Source: Gnetum montanum (lineage: Eukaryota > Streptophyta > Gnetopsida > Gnetales > Gnetaceae). From it: 64,000 nucleotides of DNA. This document shows positions 32,854 to 46,069 of the stretch, piece after piece. A model generated the notes under the pieces. The model was not told where the DNA came from, ran no database searches, and saw only the letters and a list, made by a program, of their open reading frames with translations. The stretch is taken from positions 824,944-888,943 of the forward strand of contig MNCI01013629.1 in the NCBI GenBank assembly GCA_015680685.1, written 5' to 3'. The translations under genes and the position numbers were made by a program. The number at the start of each line of letters is the position of its first letter. Position 1 is the stretch's first letter.

Positions 32854-34095
32854 AACCAAAATTACATTTTGTAACATTTATGACATCACCCTAAACCCAA
32901 GGCTATACCCTAAACCTAAGGCTATACTTCATTGCAAATGTAAATATTATAACCCATAAGGGGAAATTTCACATACTTTATACTTTTGGGGCAAAAAAAT
33001 TTCTCATAAGTCATCAAAGACTCATTCCTTGAGTGCAATAAGTCATGTACTATCTATATTTGGGCTTGGGGGGATGGTTTAAAATGCATTTTGGAGTGCC
33101 AAAAGAGGTAATTTGATGGTTTTTATGTAGGTATAGCACTTTCTACACTAGAGATGCATGCATGGGGCGTATAGTTCACCTACCCCTAGCGTGGAAGGGT
33201 ACAACCCACCTACTCTCAGCCTAGAGGGTGTAGTATTCATCATACATAGGGTGGAGTGGGGTATGACCATTCCTCCAATGTTGATTCACCTACCCCTAGT
33301 GTGGATGCAACTCACCTACCTGCAACGTGGATGCATATGTGTGTAACTCATCTACCTCTAGCATGGATGCATGGGGATGTGACTTACCTATCCTCAACAT
33401 GGATGGTGTGCCCTTGTTACTATTTTTAGTAAATGGAATGACCATGGGGTATGATACATACTATATATACCCCTACCATGAAGGGGTACAACCCACCTAC
33501 TCCTAGCATGGAGGATGTAGTATCCATCATACACAGCATGGAGTGGGGTATGATCATTTTCCCAAAGCTTATTCACCTACCCCTAGCATGGATGCATTAG
33601 GATGTAACTCACCTACCCCCAGCATGGATGCATGGGGGTGAAACTCACCTTCCTTCAATGTGGATGCATGGGGATGCAACTCACCAACCTCCAACATTGA
33701 TGCATGAGGATGTGACTTACCTACCCCCCAGTGTGGATGCCATCTTCCTAGCATTGAAGATCTACATCTAGCATGGAAAATTTATCCCTAGCATGGAAGA
33801 TCTACCTCTAGTGTGGATGGTATACCCCTATTACTATTTTTAGTAAATGGAATGACCATGGGGGTATGATATGTACTATATATGATAACCCCCCAAATTT
33901 GGGCACCCACCTAACCTAAACATGGTGGAAATTTGTAGCTAATTTGTTGTATTTTTTCAACCCAAATTATACCAATTTACATCCAATTTGTAGTAAGATT
34001 CAAGGCCTAAAACTTATAAAAATCAACCCCAAGCACCATTTACAAGTTCTACACTTTGGCATTTTTAAGCATTTGGAATTTTGGACACTGGAGAG
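32845..34095 (+). repeat. 3' LTR of element E, right part disturbed
   Basis: The first 300 bp match the LTR of H in inverse orientation (32930-33130 against 35350-35150). From 33150 a minisatellite takes over. The usual U5 end is not found before 34095, where the LTR of H begins, so H probably inserted here. A TACTATATATG at 33867-33877 may be a TATA box. Confidence 0.6.
33160..33885 (+). repeat. Minisatellite of CACCTACCCCYAGCRTGGATG units in the LTR of E
   Basis: About fifteen units of 30-45 bp contain CACCTACCCCTAGCATGGA. A larger duplication overlies them: TATTTTTAGTAAATGGAATG occurs at about 33421 and 33836. Confidence 0.8.
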
Positions 34096-35421
34096 TGTTG
34101 TGATGAAAAATCTCAATCGTAAGCAGCCTCAACCCCAAATCCCTTAGGGCCTTCATGAGGAAAATGGAATCTAGGATGCCTTGGATGGTCTAGTAGATCA
34201 ATGTAATGTAATGCATTAAAAAGGTAACAATTAAAAAGATTCAAAATCAATGTAATGCATTAAAAAGGTAACAATTATCTTTGGAATTATACACAAAATG
34301 AAATCATAAACTTTATTAAATAAACAATCAACTCTTAATGCTCATTGAAGCCACAATCAACTCCATGATCCAATATCTTTGCCACTCTTAATGCTATCAA
34401 ACCTTATTTATTACCACTTTAGATCTAAAACATTGGTTATTGTTGGGGTTAAGAAAATGTGAAGGATTAAGGTATCCAAAGTGCACCACTCTGGGATTTG
34501 GGGATCCTAAGGGGGTAACGTTGCACCCAAAGTTCAGAAATCCTAAGGGGAGGTAATAGGGGGGTAACAAGTTGCAAAGGTTCCACATTGGTAGGCATCA
34601 AGAAGTTGCATTTCTACTAAGGAAGCAAGAGATCTTGGATGCCAAAATACCAAGGGTGTTGAATTACAAAAGTCTAGAACCTTAACATGGTACCAAGGTT
34701 TGGTTTTTATAGGGTTATGGTCATGATTTGGACTACAAATTGGCTACAAATGGCTAACTGATTAGCTAAAAACTAACTATGAAATTATGGAAAATTAGCT
34801 ACCATGTTTAAGGGGTAGGTGAGATCCACCCCATGCATCCTAGTTGTTTTCTCCCTCCACACCATTTAATCCCCTCTCTCCTAGCTGGCTAACCATCTTT
34901 TCACTAAGGGAAGAGTGTCAACATTGAATGGGATGGGTGGTCAATGCTGGGGGTGAAGGTCAACTCCTCTAGGCTAGGTCACCCTTCTTTCCACATTAGG
35001 ATGTAGGTGAGTTCTACCCCACTGGTGCACCACTGCCCCTCCACCCCCACCCCCCTCCAAAAAAAACAAAATTGCACTCCTCCATGCTATCCATGAAGTC
35101 TCCTAGCTAGCTTACCCCATATAGGGTGTGTGTTAGCATAGAGAAATGGATAACCTCCATAAAACCCATCAAATTACCATTTTTGGCATTCCAAAATATA
35201 TTTTTGACTTTCCCAAGCTCAAATATAGATACCAGGTGACTCTTTTCACTTGAGGAATGAGGCTTTGGTCAATTATGAAACATTTTTCAATCCCAAAAGT
35301 ATGAAACATGTGAGATTTCCCCCTTATGGGTTACAACCTTCAAATTTATAATAAAATATTATCTTAGGTTTCATGGGATAGAATTACAAAGGTTTCAACA
35401 TGCAAATTTGGTGGTGTGTCA
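34096..35421 (-). repeat. 3' LTR of element H (about 1326 bp)
   Basis: It starts TGACACACCACC at 35421 and ends near 34096 (TGTTGTGATG on +). The TATA box CTATAAAAACC is at 34713-34703. A duplicated AATGTAATGCATTAAAAAGG lies at about 34208 and 34250 in R/U5. Confidence 0.78.
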
Positions 35422-35490
35422 TTGGCCCCTCATTTTTGGTATCTAGAGGATTGACTTGATAGGAATTGACAAAGAATACAAAAAACCACT
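35411..35490 (-). promoter_or_regulatory. Polypurine tract hairpin of element H
   Basis: GTGGTGTGTCATTGGCCCCT on + faces GACAAAGAATACAAAAAACC. On - the purine tract is GAGGGGCCAA directly before the LTR start at 35421. It is degraded but in register with those of G and F. Confidence 0.65.
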
Positions 35491-36484
35491 ATAGGTCCAC
35501 CACCAACATACCCTCTTTGCACTTGATCCAATCATGCTAAACCATGTCAAAGAGTGCTTGTGATGATGGGATTTGACTATGATGGAGGAATGATAGTGAT
35601 ACTCAAGGAGATGGTCATGGAAATTAACAATGCATTCTAAGTGTTGCCACCATGATTGTAGTGTGGTACTAACATATTTTGAAGTGTTTGTCAGTCAGCA
35701 AATGTGTTTAAGGAACCAACCACTTTGCTCCAAGATTTTTTCAGCTAGTGGGCTTTGAGGCTTCTCTGGCCATTTTTCTCCTTTATAAATTACTTCCCTT
35801 GGTGTTTTTTTTTTCTTGTGAGGTGAAACCTTCATTAGGTTTCATTGTTAGGACCAATTTGCATAGTTTTCCTATTAAGTGAGTTGCATTACACTTAATG
35901 AATTTGAGGGCTACCCCATTGAATGAGATGTGTTATACTTGATGGACTTAGTGGTTTTCCCACTAAATGAGTTGTGTTAAGTTCAAGTAGACTGGAGGAT
36001 GGAGCATGCTGAACATATATATTATATGGCTATAGTGCATGAGTGATAAACATCAGTTAACATTGTTACTCAAGGTATGAAAGGCTATAGTTAGGCTATG
36101 GGGCTTGGCTCAAGGAGTAGTGCCACAGGAAGGGTGATGCTACAAGTACTCTTGACATAGTAGGATAAACTCACCAAATCTTGCATATCGAGGTCACGTG
36201 ATGATCTGCTACTATAATGAGTTACACCCTTGTGATGGCTTTAGGCTTCATCCTATAAATGCAACTCTAATAGAATAAGAAAACCAAGCAAACAAAGCAT
36301 GTTACAACATTACAATGCATATATAGACCACATGGAGAATAAAACTAAGTTACCCAGGTCACCAATGTTGCTAGCTTAAAACTATGGTGGGTTGTTGTAC
36401 CAATTTAAGGCCCTGGCAGGTTATGATGTTACTCATTTTAGGCCCTAGTAGGCCATGTTGCTAGTGTAAGTTGATGACCATCAA
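35491..36484 (-). other. 3' UTR and post-integrase repeats of element H
   Basis: Noncoding. Three to four repeat units (GGGCCTTAAATTGG-like on -) lie between 36365 and 36480 next to the pol stop. The rest matches the 3' UTR of E in reverse. Confidence 0.6.
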
Positions 36485-39400
36485 CTACATGTAATATGGT
36501 TTTAGATAGAAATGATTGATCAGATTAGCTAGGTCATTTCCATCCATGTTAGCTATACTAAATTCTTCATTACCATAGGATTTGATGACCAAGAAGGATC
36601 CTTTCCAATTGGCTGAGAATTTATCCACATGCTTGTAGAAAATCTTAAGGACTAGGTCACCTTCCCTGCTCTTATGCTAAGTTAAGTCATGGTGATGCTG
36701 CTACTTCTACCTCTCTTGATAGTGTTCAATGTAAGCAAGCACTTGCATATGTTGCTCCTCCACTAAGTCTAGGGCCACTGTCTGCAACTCCTTATTCTAC
36801 TCATCATTGATGAAGTCAGTCAAGGCCACTCAAAGTGATGGCACCTACAATTCAAGATGTAAAATAACTTTAGAACCATAAACTAGGCTATAAGGGGTTA
36901 CTCTAGTTTCTATGTGATAGGTTGTTCTATAGGCCCATAGCACATGGACAATTCACTCATGCCATTTATGCTTGCTATTATTGAGCATCTTCTTTAGTAA
37001 GTTGATAATGGGCCTTGTTGCTTGCCTCGACTTGTCTGTTGGCTTGAGGATAATAAGGTGAAAAGAAAGAATGCTTAATTCCTAGGTTGTGATAGATATC
37101 ATTTGTTTCATTGAGGATAATAAGGTGACAAGAAAGAATTCTTAATTCCTAGGTTATGATAGATACCCTTTGTTTCATGACTAATAAATTATGGTTCATT
37201 ATCTATAACTATGGTCATGGGTATGCCAAAATGGGCTACAATGCTATCTAAGATAAATTTCCAAACTTGTTCAGAACTAGTCTTCCTTAAGGGAATAACC
37301 TCAACCCACTTCATAAAGTATTTGGTTGAAGAAATGATGAAGCTATGGCCTACAAAAGACTTGGGTGTTATAGGTCAAATGATATTCAACCCCCATTGTT
37401 GAAACAACTAGGTGATCTAAGTGGTATGTAACTCCATTAGTGAAATGTGTATAAGGTTACTATGTTTTTAGCAAGTATCATAATTCTTAACCTTTTGCAT
37501 GTAGTCGCTTTACATATGAGGCCAATAGTAACCTAACTACCTAATCATAGTGGCCATAGCTCTTAGTCCTATATGTCCCCCACAAAAATTATTGTGAACC
37601 TCCTTTAGGACTATTTTGGCTTTGGTTTTACTTAAGCACTTTAGTAATATACCATCATAGGAGTGTTGACATAATGTGTTATCACCTAATGATGCCATAC
37701 TACTTTGATCTTTTTTGTATAATGTCCTTTTGGGTAGTAGTCAAGCCTTGTGAAGACTCACCATGCATAAGGTAAAATTTGATATCATCATATCACTCCC
37801 TAGCAAGAGTAGTATGGATGATAGCTACAAACATATCATTAGTGTTCTACATAATGGGAACAACATAGTCCATGGTTAAGGTGGGAAACTTATTAAACAC
37901 ATCTAGCATCACACTGAAAGATAATGTTGCAATTGTGTCAGCTATGGCATTCTCATTCCAAGGTACATGCTAGGTATCAACATCTGCAAACTATTGTAAC
38001 AATTGTTTCCCTAGGTCATAATATGATTGTAAGTGTTTGGATTTACACACATAGACTTCCATTGCTTAGTTAAACACAAGTTGGAAATTACCTTTAATAA
38101 CTAAGCATCTAATTCCTAGGTCATAAGCTACCATCATTTCCCTAATCAGACCCTCATACTCCACTAGGTTGTTGGTACATGGAAACTCAAAATGATAGGT
38201 GAAGGATTGGATTTGACCAGATGGAAATGTTATGGTGGTAGAAACACTATCCACATGGGAAATTGAAGCTCTATCAAAGTTCATGATTGCTTCATAGTCC
38301 TTAAGAACTTGGCTAACAATACTAATATTCTCATTAGGGAACTTAAGATCTATGGATGCTTGGTTATCAACAAGTGAAATTGTGAGTTGTATGGCTATAG
38401 CTTGACATTTCATTGAGGATTGAGAGATGTAATGAAGGTTAAACTCTATAGTTATGGCTTTTCATTAGGCTATGTGGCTACCTCATAGTTATTGGTTGTT
38501 ATGGCTTTGAGCACGTTATCTTTACAAATGACATTAACTTGGCTTTTGATGAGGTAGTGTCTCCACTTCTTCAATGAGAACACTAGTGCTAGACAATACT
38601 TCTCCACTTCAATGTATCAATTTTTGTAGGTAACTAATGCATGGCTAAGATACTACACTAGCATTTTTGATCCATCTTCACATTTCTAACAAAGAAGAGA
38701 GGCAATGGATCTATCAAAGATGGCCAGGTAGATATAAAAAGTTCTACCCTCTTACAAAGAATAGACTATTGGTAGTTGTGTTAACTCTTACTTAAGGTTT
38801 TCAAATGTCTCTTAGCATTGAGCTATCCACTCATAGTGAATCACTTTCTTAAGCAAGTATTGCATGGATTGTAATTTATTCGTAAGCCTAGTGATAAACC
38901 TATGAATCAATTGCAATCTACCTTGCAATCCCTAAAGCTTCTTAAGGTTGGTAGGCACTGCTACTTTGGATATGACCTTAACCTTATCAAGATTAACACA
39001 TATTGCTACTTTAGATACCAAAAAGCCAAAGCATCTTGTTGTTCTTAACACCAAAGACATACTTCTTGGGATTGAGCCTAAGCTCATATTTGAGGCATCA
39101 TTTAAGCACAAGATCTAGGTCATTAGCATGGTTACTAGCCTCTTTGGACATAACAACTATGTCATCTAAGTAGTCATTAAGAAAATGTAGTATGTAATTG
39201 CTAAAGATATAAGTCATGGCTTGTTAATAGGTTGCTTCTGCATTCCTGAGGCCAAAAGGCATCATAGTATAGCAAAAAAAATTTCTAAGGGATCATGAAT
39301 GTCATGCTAAGTTGATGCTTTCGGTTGATCCTAATTTGGTTATATCCTAAGAACCCATTCATAAAGAACAATAAGGAATGCCCGATCGTGGTATCAATAA

Positions 39401-40050
39401 GCTTATCAATACTAGGCAATAGGAAGTACTCCATAATAATTGCTTTATTTAGGTCTTAGAAATTGATGCAAATACAAATACTGCCATTTTTCTTAGGGAC
39501 TATCACTATTTTTGAAACCCATTCTACGTAGTCAATAGCTCTAATGAATCCAACTTGGTAGAGATTTGAGATCTCATCATGAACTACCAAGGCCAAATCA
39601 GGTCTTATCTAATGTAATTTTTACTTAACTGGTTTAATGCTAGGGTCTAGTATGATGTTATGTTGTACTAAGCATGGGTCTAGTCTTGGCAAATCTTTAT
39701 ATGAACAAGAAAAGGCCTTAACGTTGCCTTGTAGGACCTTGGTGATATCTTGAGCCTATTGAGATTCTAGTGAGGAATTTAGTTTAAGGGATTTCTCCTT
39801 ACCACTATGTGTTATGATAGGAACCTCAACCAGGGAGTCCTTGGTTATGTCACCTGCCTCTAAGTCAAGGATTTTGACTAGGTTTTTAGGCCAATTTAGG
39901 GGTTTCTCTATTAAGGCTATGTGGTCAACAAGACTCTTAGGCTTAAGATCTAAGCAATTAAGGTTAGTATAATGTTCTACATTACCATGAGGTCCACTTA
40001 GGCTCAAAGGTAGACTAATTAGCTCCAGGTACTCATACTTTGATCCTACA
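36485..40050 (-). pseudogene. pol: pol of element H (heavily decayed)
   Basis: Read on -, it begins LSLSGPHGNVEHYTNL and NWPKNLVKILDLEAGDI (about 40000-39800). RT follows with VPKKNGSICICI and DLNKAIIMEYF. The RNase H region is near 38600. The second RNase H is FEFPCTNNLVEYEGLIREMM (about 38190-38130) and CLVIKGNFQLVFN. Integrase remains continue to the terminal LINHFYLKPYYM-like end, with stop at 36485. The YxDD box and integrase catalytic residues are not readable in one frame. Very few CG pairs remain. Confidence 0.82.
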
Positions 40051-40654
40051 TATCAACCAAAAGCATATTATGTGGCACCTAGGTAAAAATTAATAAAAAA
40101 TGCATAAAATGCTATAAAATCATGCAAATATGTTCTATTCTAGTGCAAACAAGACCATCCAAGGTTATAAATAAGGTAAAAGCATGCAAAAAAATGCAAT
40201 GGAGGCTTAGTAAAGGTCAAACAAAGGAAAACACAAGGAATAAGGCTATAATTAGTCAACAAGGATCATGGTTTTGCTAGTTTTATGCTTTGGCAAGCCA
40301 TAATGCTATGGTGCCAAATAGTGGCCAGGGAAGGTTAAGCCCCATTGTTTGATACTAATCAAAGGCTAAACAAAGGAAAATAAAATAGAAAAAGGAATTA
40401 TAAGGCTATGTAAAGGCTACAAGAAGGTTATCAATGTCAACAATGCAACATAAGGCCAAAAACAAGTTGAAATATTAAGTAAAGCATGCTACATATGGTT
40501 AAACTTGGCTAATATAGGTAAAAAAAGGTTGGGTTTTGCTAGGTTTATGCCTTAGTAGGCCATGGTTTAGGGCTGTAGGGCTATTAGATGGGTTTGGGCT
40601 TCAATTAGGGTTGTTTCTAGGCTATTTGGATCTAAGAAAAAAGAGTTTTGAGGC
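40051..40654 (-). other. RT-proximal spacer of element H
   Basis: AT-rich, with no coding signal. Degenerate units (TTGCTAGGTTTATGCCTTRG with GGCCATGGT, 40274-40580) probably descend from the TAAACTRGC repeats that lie here in C and G. Confidence 0.5.
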
Positions 40655-42962
40655 TTCTATGATGAGATCCCCTTGTTTCTACGCTAAGCCCTCCTTCGCC
40701 CCTATAGGGGGTAAGCTAGCATGGAAAGTTCCAAGGGACTAAGTTTTGATGAATTTTGGTTAGTTTTTGACATGCGTGTGCATTCCCAAGGTTGTTAGTG
40801 TAGTTGGGCATTATCCAAGATTGAAACTTGTCAATTCTATGGCTATTTGATGAATTTTTAAGGTTACCCCCTTGTTTCCACATTGAGGCTCCCCTCCAAG
40901 GGGTATGCCAGCATGGAAGATCATACGGGGTTAAAAAATTGATAAATTTCAATTTTGATCAATTCTGGGCATGCATGTGCATAATGCTAGACATTGCCCA
41001 AGATTGAAAATTATCAATTTGAAGGCTTTTTAATCTATTTTTAAGGTTACCCCCTTGTTTTCACACTAAATTCCCCTCCAAGGGTTAAGACAGTGTGGAA
41101 GATCCCAAGGGGTGTAAAATTGACAAATTTTGATCAATTTTGAGCATGCATGTGCATTCATCGGTTTATTGGTGCTTTTGGACATTACCCAAGATTGAAA
41201 ATTTTCAATTTTAAGGCTTTTTAATTGGTTTTTAAGGTTACCTCCTTATTTCCACGTTGAGCCCTTCCTTCAGGTAGTAAGATAGTGTGGACGATCCCAA
41301 GGGGTTAAAAATTGAAAACGTTTCATTAGTTCTAAGCATGCATGTGCATTCTTGTGGTTGTCAGTGTAGCTAGACATTGCCCAAGATAAAAAATTTTCAA
41401 TTTTAATGCCTTTTAATTGGTTTTTAAGGTTACCCCTTTATTTCCATGGTGAGCCCCCCTTCTAGGGGGGTACGCTAGTGTGAAAGATTTCAAGGGATTA
41501 AAAATTAACAAATTTTGATCAATTCTAGGCATGCATGTTCATTCTTGGGGTTGCTGATGCTGTTGCACATTACCCAAGATCAAAACTTGTTAATTTTAAG
41601 GTTATTTTATAATTTTTTAGGGTTACCCCTTATTTTCACATTGAGCCCCCCTTGCATGAGGTAAGCTAGCATGGAAGATTATAAGGGGTTGAAAATTGAC
41701 AAATTTTGATTAGTTTTTGGCATGCATGTATATTCCTCAGGTTGCTGGTGCTATTGGACATTGCCCAGGATCAAAACCTATTAATTTTAAGGCTTTTTAA
41801 TTGGTTTTTAAGGTTACCCCTTTGTTTCCATGTTGAACCCCACCCCCACCCCCTCTAGGGGGGTAAGCTAGCATGGAAGATTCCAAGGGATTAAAAATTG
41901 ACAAATTTTGATCAATTCTAGGCATGCATGTGCATTCCCAGGGTTACTAGTGTTGCTAGACATTACCCAAGATCAAAAATTATTAATTTTAAGGGTTTTT
42001 AATTAGTTTCTAAGGTTACCCCCTTGTTTCCATGTTAAGCCCCCTCCAAGGAGGTAAGGTAGCATGGAAGATCCTAATGGGTTAAAAATGGATAAATTTT
42101 TATTAGTTTTGGGCATGCATGTGCATTCTCGAGGTTACTAGTATTGCTAGACATTGACCAATATCAAAAATTATCATTTTCAATGATTTTTAATTATTTT
42201 TTATGGTTACCCCCATGTTTCCATGCTCAATGCCCTCTCCAAGGGGTAAGCTAATGTGGAAGGTTTCAAAAGGTTAAAAATTAATAAATTTTGATCAATT
42301 TTGGGCATGCTTGTGCATTCCTGGGATTGCCAATGTAGCTAGACATTTCCCAAGATTGAAACTTATTAATTTTAAGGCTTCTAAATTGGTTTTTAAGGTT
42401 AATCCTCTATTTCCATGTTGAGTGCCCCACACCCCCCCACCCCCTCCAAGGGGTAACCCAACATGGAAGATTCTAAAGGGTTAAAAACTAAAAAATTTTG
42501 ATTAGTTCTAGGAATGCATGTGCATTCCCAGGTTTCCCAATGCTATTGGACATTTCCAAAGATCAAAACCTGTTAATTTTAAGGTTATTTTATAGGTTTT
42601 TAGGGTTAATCCCTTGTATACACATGGAGCCCCCTTGTAGGGGGGTAAGCTAATGTGGAAGATACCAAGGGGGTTGAAAATTAACAAATTTTGATTCGTT
42701 TTTGGCATGCATGTGCATTCTTGTGGTTGCCAATGTTGCTGGATGTTATCCAAGATCTAAATTTGTTAATTCTAAGGCTTTTTAATTGGTTTTTAAGGTT
42801 ATCCCCTTATTTCTATGCTAAGCTCCCCTTCTAGGGGGGCTAAGCCAGTGTGGAAGATCCCAAGGGATTAAAAACTAACCAATTTTGATTAATTTTGTTA
42901 TGCATGTGCATTCCCAAGGTTGTCGATGCTACTAGAAACTACCCAAGATCAAAACTTGTTAA
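40655..42962 (-). repeat. About 193-bp tandem array, roughly 12 units, in the spacer of element H
   Basis: The landmark GGCATGCATGTGCATTC recurs near 40768, 40970, 41145, 41337, 41530, 41722, 41925, 42114, 42305, 42507, 42705 and 42902 (intervals 175-203 bp). Each unit also has TTTTTAAGGTTACCCCC, CTAGGGGGGTAAGCTAGCAT and CCAAGGGGTTAAAAATTGAC. Units are diverged from each other. The array fills the place between protease and RT where G carries an antisense gene. G inserted into the last visible unit. Confidence 0.9.
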
Positions 42963-44692
42963 TGTAGCGATCGAGAATGTCAGTGGCTAGAAACACCGAG
43001 AGGTTGTCAGGCTAACAGTTTTAACTCCAGATCCGTTTGAGGGCTGTGTTGGATAAAAATGGAAACAAGGTGCCCTAAATGATTTGGTCGATCAGACAGG
43101 GACTTGGTCGGTGTCACTTAACCTTTCGTAAACGTGTAATGTGGAACTGATGTTTGTTGAGATGGATACAATCGATTGTGCAACACTGGGAAGCACAAAG
43201 ATCCCAAAGGTAACCAGAACGTTCAAAGTAGGCCAACTATGTTCTTGAACGTGGACTCAAAAGCCAACAATGCAAAGTGTTACAAAGGCAACAGAAAAGA
43301 GCTAACAGAATGCCAAGTGAAAATGCCAACCGCTTAATTTTTCCAACCCTTTGAATTACTAACTTGCCAACTGCTTAAATTTCCAATTTGCTAAACAACA
43401 ATGTTTTCCAACTTGCCAACAACAAATGTTAACAATGCTCAAAATTACCAACCAAATTTTCCAACAACCCCAAAATTTTTCCAACCTTTTGAGAATTGCT
43501 CATTGGGGTATTTATAGTGCCAGGAGCATGCAAGAAATGAGACATAGGTGCCACATGTCCTAGACCTGCGAGATGCTGATGTGTCTATGCTGCATGGACA
43601 TGCAAAGCTGATTGTGAACCTTCCATGCTGCAATCATGCTATCGAAACTGGAGATGCTGGGATCAAATATGCCAACAATGTAGATGAGGAATGAGGCATA
43701 GTGAAGTAGCGTAGCTGCATGCTACGTTGTAGTACGCTTTGTAGCATAGCATGTTGGCATAGTGTAGCAACTTGCTACGTTGTGCTATGCTATATAGCAT
43801 AGCACAGCGTAGCCATCAATTTGAAGAAGAAATTTGTGTTGAAGTCAACTACATCTACTGGAAGCTTTACCATACGTTAGGTCAACTTTTGTAGCACTTG
43901 GTTTGATATGCATCTTTTTCTATGCTATGCTATGCTACATAGCGTAGTAGCTGGCTTCATTTGTGATCCATGTTGAAGTTGTGAATGCTTGCTTGGAGCT
44001 TAGGTTATGCTAATAGCTACAAATTTTGCCTTCTGTGAAGAGAAATCTGTGAACTTGTTGAACTTGCATTTGAGAGGCTCATTGCTACTTTTGAATTTTT
44101 GCTACGCTATGTAGTGTAGCACAACGTAGTAGCCAACATATCCTTCTTTTTGTTGAATCCACCACTTTCTGATGAGAAACTTTGCTAAGGACTTGAAGTT
44201 GAATAAGGTAACTAGTTTTGAAGGCCGGAGTGCTTGTTGAGTGCAATTGGAATCACTAGGTAAGCTGGGCCTTTCTATCTTACCTTTGCTATGTTGTGTT
44301 ATGCTACGTAGCATAGCAGTCTGTTCTACAATAGTTTGGCCACTTGAGAAACTATCTTTTGAGGCCTACTACGCTACATAGCGTAGCATAGCATAGCAAA
44401 CTTTCTCACTAGAAAATTTGCCAAACTATTTTACGCATCCTGAGCACTGTCAACAACCCCAAGCATGGTTTTTCTGATAGACTGTCAGCCAGGTGAATCA
44501 CCCAAGTGGGTAGGCTAGAGAGTCCATTGGGCCTATCATCTATGGAGGTAGAAAACTTGCTAAACTGAATAGTCTAGACTTAGTGCATTCATTTCCTACC
44601 AAACTGCCATGACGTGGCACTTGTGGAAATCCCTTGCCTGAATTCCAAGACCCTAGCGAAGCAAGAGGATCTTGAAATTTTGGGATGTTTCA
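42963..44692 (-). repeat. 3' LTR of element G (1730 bp)
   Basis: On - it starts TGAAACATCCC at 44692 and ends CGATCGCTACA at 42963. The TATA box is at 43516-43509. Palindrome clusters of the GCTACGCTACATAGCGTAGC type lie near 43700-43815, 43918, 44100, 44288 and 44367. The first cluster shares many positions with the 5' LTR at 60280-60385. Confidence 0.92.
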
Positions 44693-44760
44693 TTGGCCCC
44701 TCTTTATCGACATCTATAGGATGGACCCGAGAGACACCGACAAAGAATATGAAACACCAC
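44682..44760 (-). promoter_or_regulatory. Polypurine tract hairpin of element G
   Basis: On +, GGGATGTTTCATTGGCCCCT and CTTTATCGACATC face GACACCGACAAAGAATATGA and AACACC. On - the tract is AAAGAGGGGCCAA before the LTR start at 44692. Confidence 0.78.
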
Positions 44761-46069
44761 AGAAGATAAGATGCCAACATCGCTCTTCAGTAATTGCCAA
44801 GATGTTGCTTAGCTATGCTTGAGAGTGTTGGATTGGTTATGTAGGGAAAGAGGAAGGGTTAAACTGAGGGGAGAACGAGGTTCAGGAAAATGGTAAAGAT
44901 GAGACTTAGCAAGGTCCCTCGTTGGAATGCTTGTGAGGGAGTTTTTTGTATGGTCATCTTTGCTTTTGCTGACCTTTGACCTCTTGTTGAAATTCTTAGA
45001 GAGGGTTACTGCAAAATAGCTGATGTGCCATTTGTTTTAGGCATGCTATTTTTTTTTGCACGAGCTTTTTCCCTTTTATGCTTTTTCTTTTGTTTTTCTA
45101 TCGTTTACATTTGCAAACAACCTTGTTGTAAGATAGGCATTTCTTTCCTAGGATGAATTGCGTTACATCCACATGGGGATTTAACCTACCCACAGATGCT
45201 TCCCATGTGGCAAGTTGTGTTACGCGCATCATGGACTTTGCAGTTGGGCATATGGAAGGGCTTTACAAGCATTAGAAAAATTTGTAAAAGAGGTGAGAGT
45301 GAGAATTGTGGGTGTAAGGAACAAGGTAAAGGAGATCAAGTGGAAGGAAAGGATATGCACTCTGAAGTGGCTAAGCTAGTATGGACGACCACCTTGGAAT
45401 GTAGTGTCCTACCTTTGTGGAAAAATGCACCTCTAACTGACGCCCCTCCAATACGTATCCTGTAAACACCATAGAGAGCAAACCAGAAGACACAACCATG
45501 ATGCAAATGAAGGAAAAGGTCTTGATTTCTTTGAACGCTTCCAAAACAATGGACGTTATTGCTGAGCAATTCAGTGTCCAAACTAGAAAGGCCAGCAATA
45601 GTTCTGGTAGCATCTGCATGGAGAGGTCAGCACCAAGGTAGCTGGGAATTGCAGTGATGCGACTGCTTAGGAATCCCAACCCAAGGCAAACATTATGTAG
45701 TTCAACTGTGAGATAGGCTATCCAATAGTTGAACATCTTTTGGGCTCAGGTGACGGTGGGGGCTAGAGGATAGCAACACTGTGGCTAGGCCACAATACTA
45801 CTAGAACTCCTGTAGTAGGTGCTAACCACGAAAGCTACTGCTAGGGTGAAGGATCATGGTAGTGGTAGCTCTGGAAGGTCAGCAAGATGTCATATAACAT
45901 CTTTGGAGGATCAACAAGATGCCAAGGGTAGTGGTGTTGCACATATTCTTGAGGGTGTTCTCTTAGCATCGTGAACTGTATTTGGGAACTGCAACGTCCC
46001 ACCCCATGTTGGTGGTGTGCATGTTCGCTTATTTGTAGAGTTGTGATGCATGCTGAGGATGTGCCGTGA
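44761..46069 (-). other. 3' UTR of element G
   Basis: Colinear with the 3' UTR of C (28147-26851) in length and words. No supported coding frame. The region near 45500, which corresponds to the acceptor-like site at 27457 in C, has lost a clear AG. Confidence 0.6.

Larger units (their letters stand above)
29932..34095 (+). mobile_element. Element E: old 3' fragment of a Ty3/gypsy element
   Basis: The sequence to the right of C begins in TAAATTRGCAC/TAAATTGGTAAC repeats, then a 3' UTR, a hairpin remnant and an LTR. It matches element H in reverse orientation (repeats, CTTGGAGTTGTGTTTGCA, ATTCAATGGGAA blocks, LTR start), so E and H are one family. Nearly all CG pairs are gone. E is probably the oldest layer, hosting C and apparently H. 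Its coding part lies outside the window. Confidence 0.75.
34096..42962 (-). mobile_element. Element H: old Ty3/gypsy element, 3' LTR to RT spacer
   Basis: On the - strand the order is protease-RT spacer with a long tandem array, pol, repeats, 3' UTR, polypurine hairpin and 3' LTR. Gag, protease and the 5' LTR are displaced beyond G and F, outside the window. The expected duplication at the left end is gagag (34091-34095). CG depletion and many stops indicate great age. Confidence 0.8.

Noticed and set aside
45196-45465. 89-codon + frame antisense to the 3' UTR of G
   Set aside because: Not open in the matching region of C, no domain signal, and not part of the 50.5-55.3 kb antisense gene.
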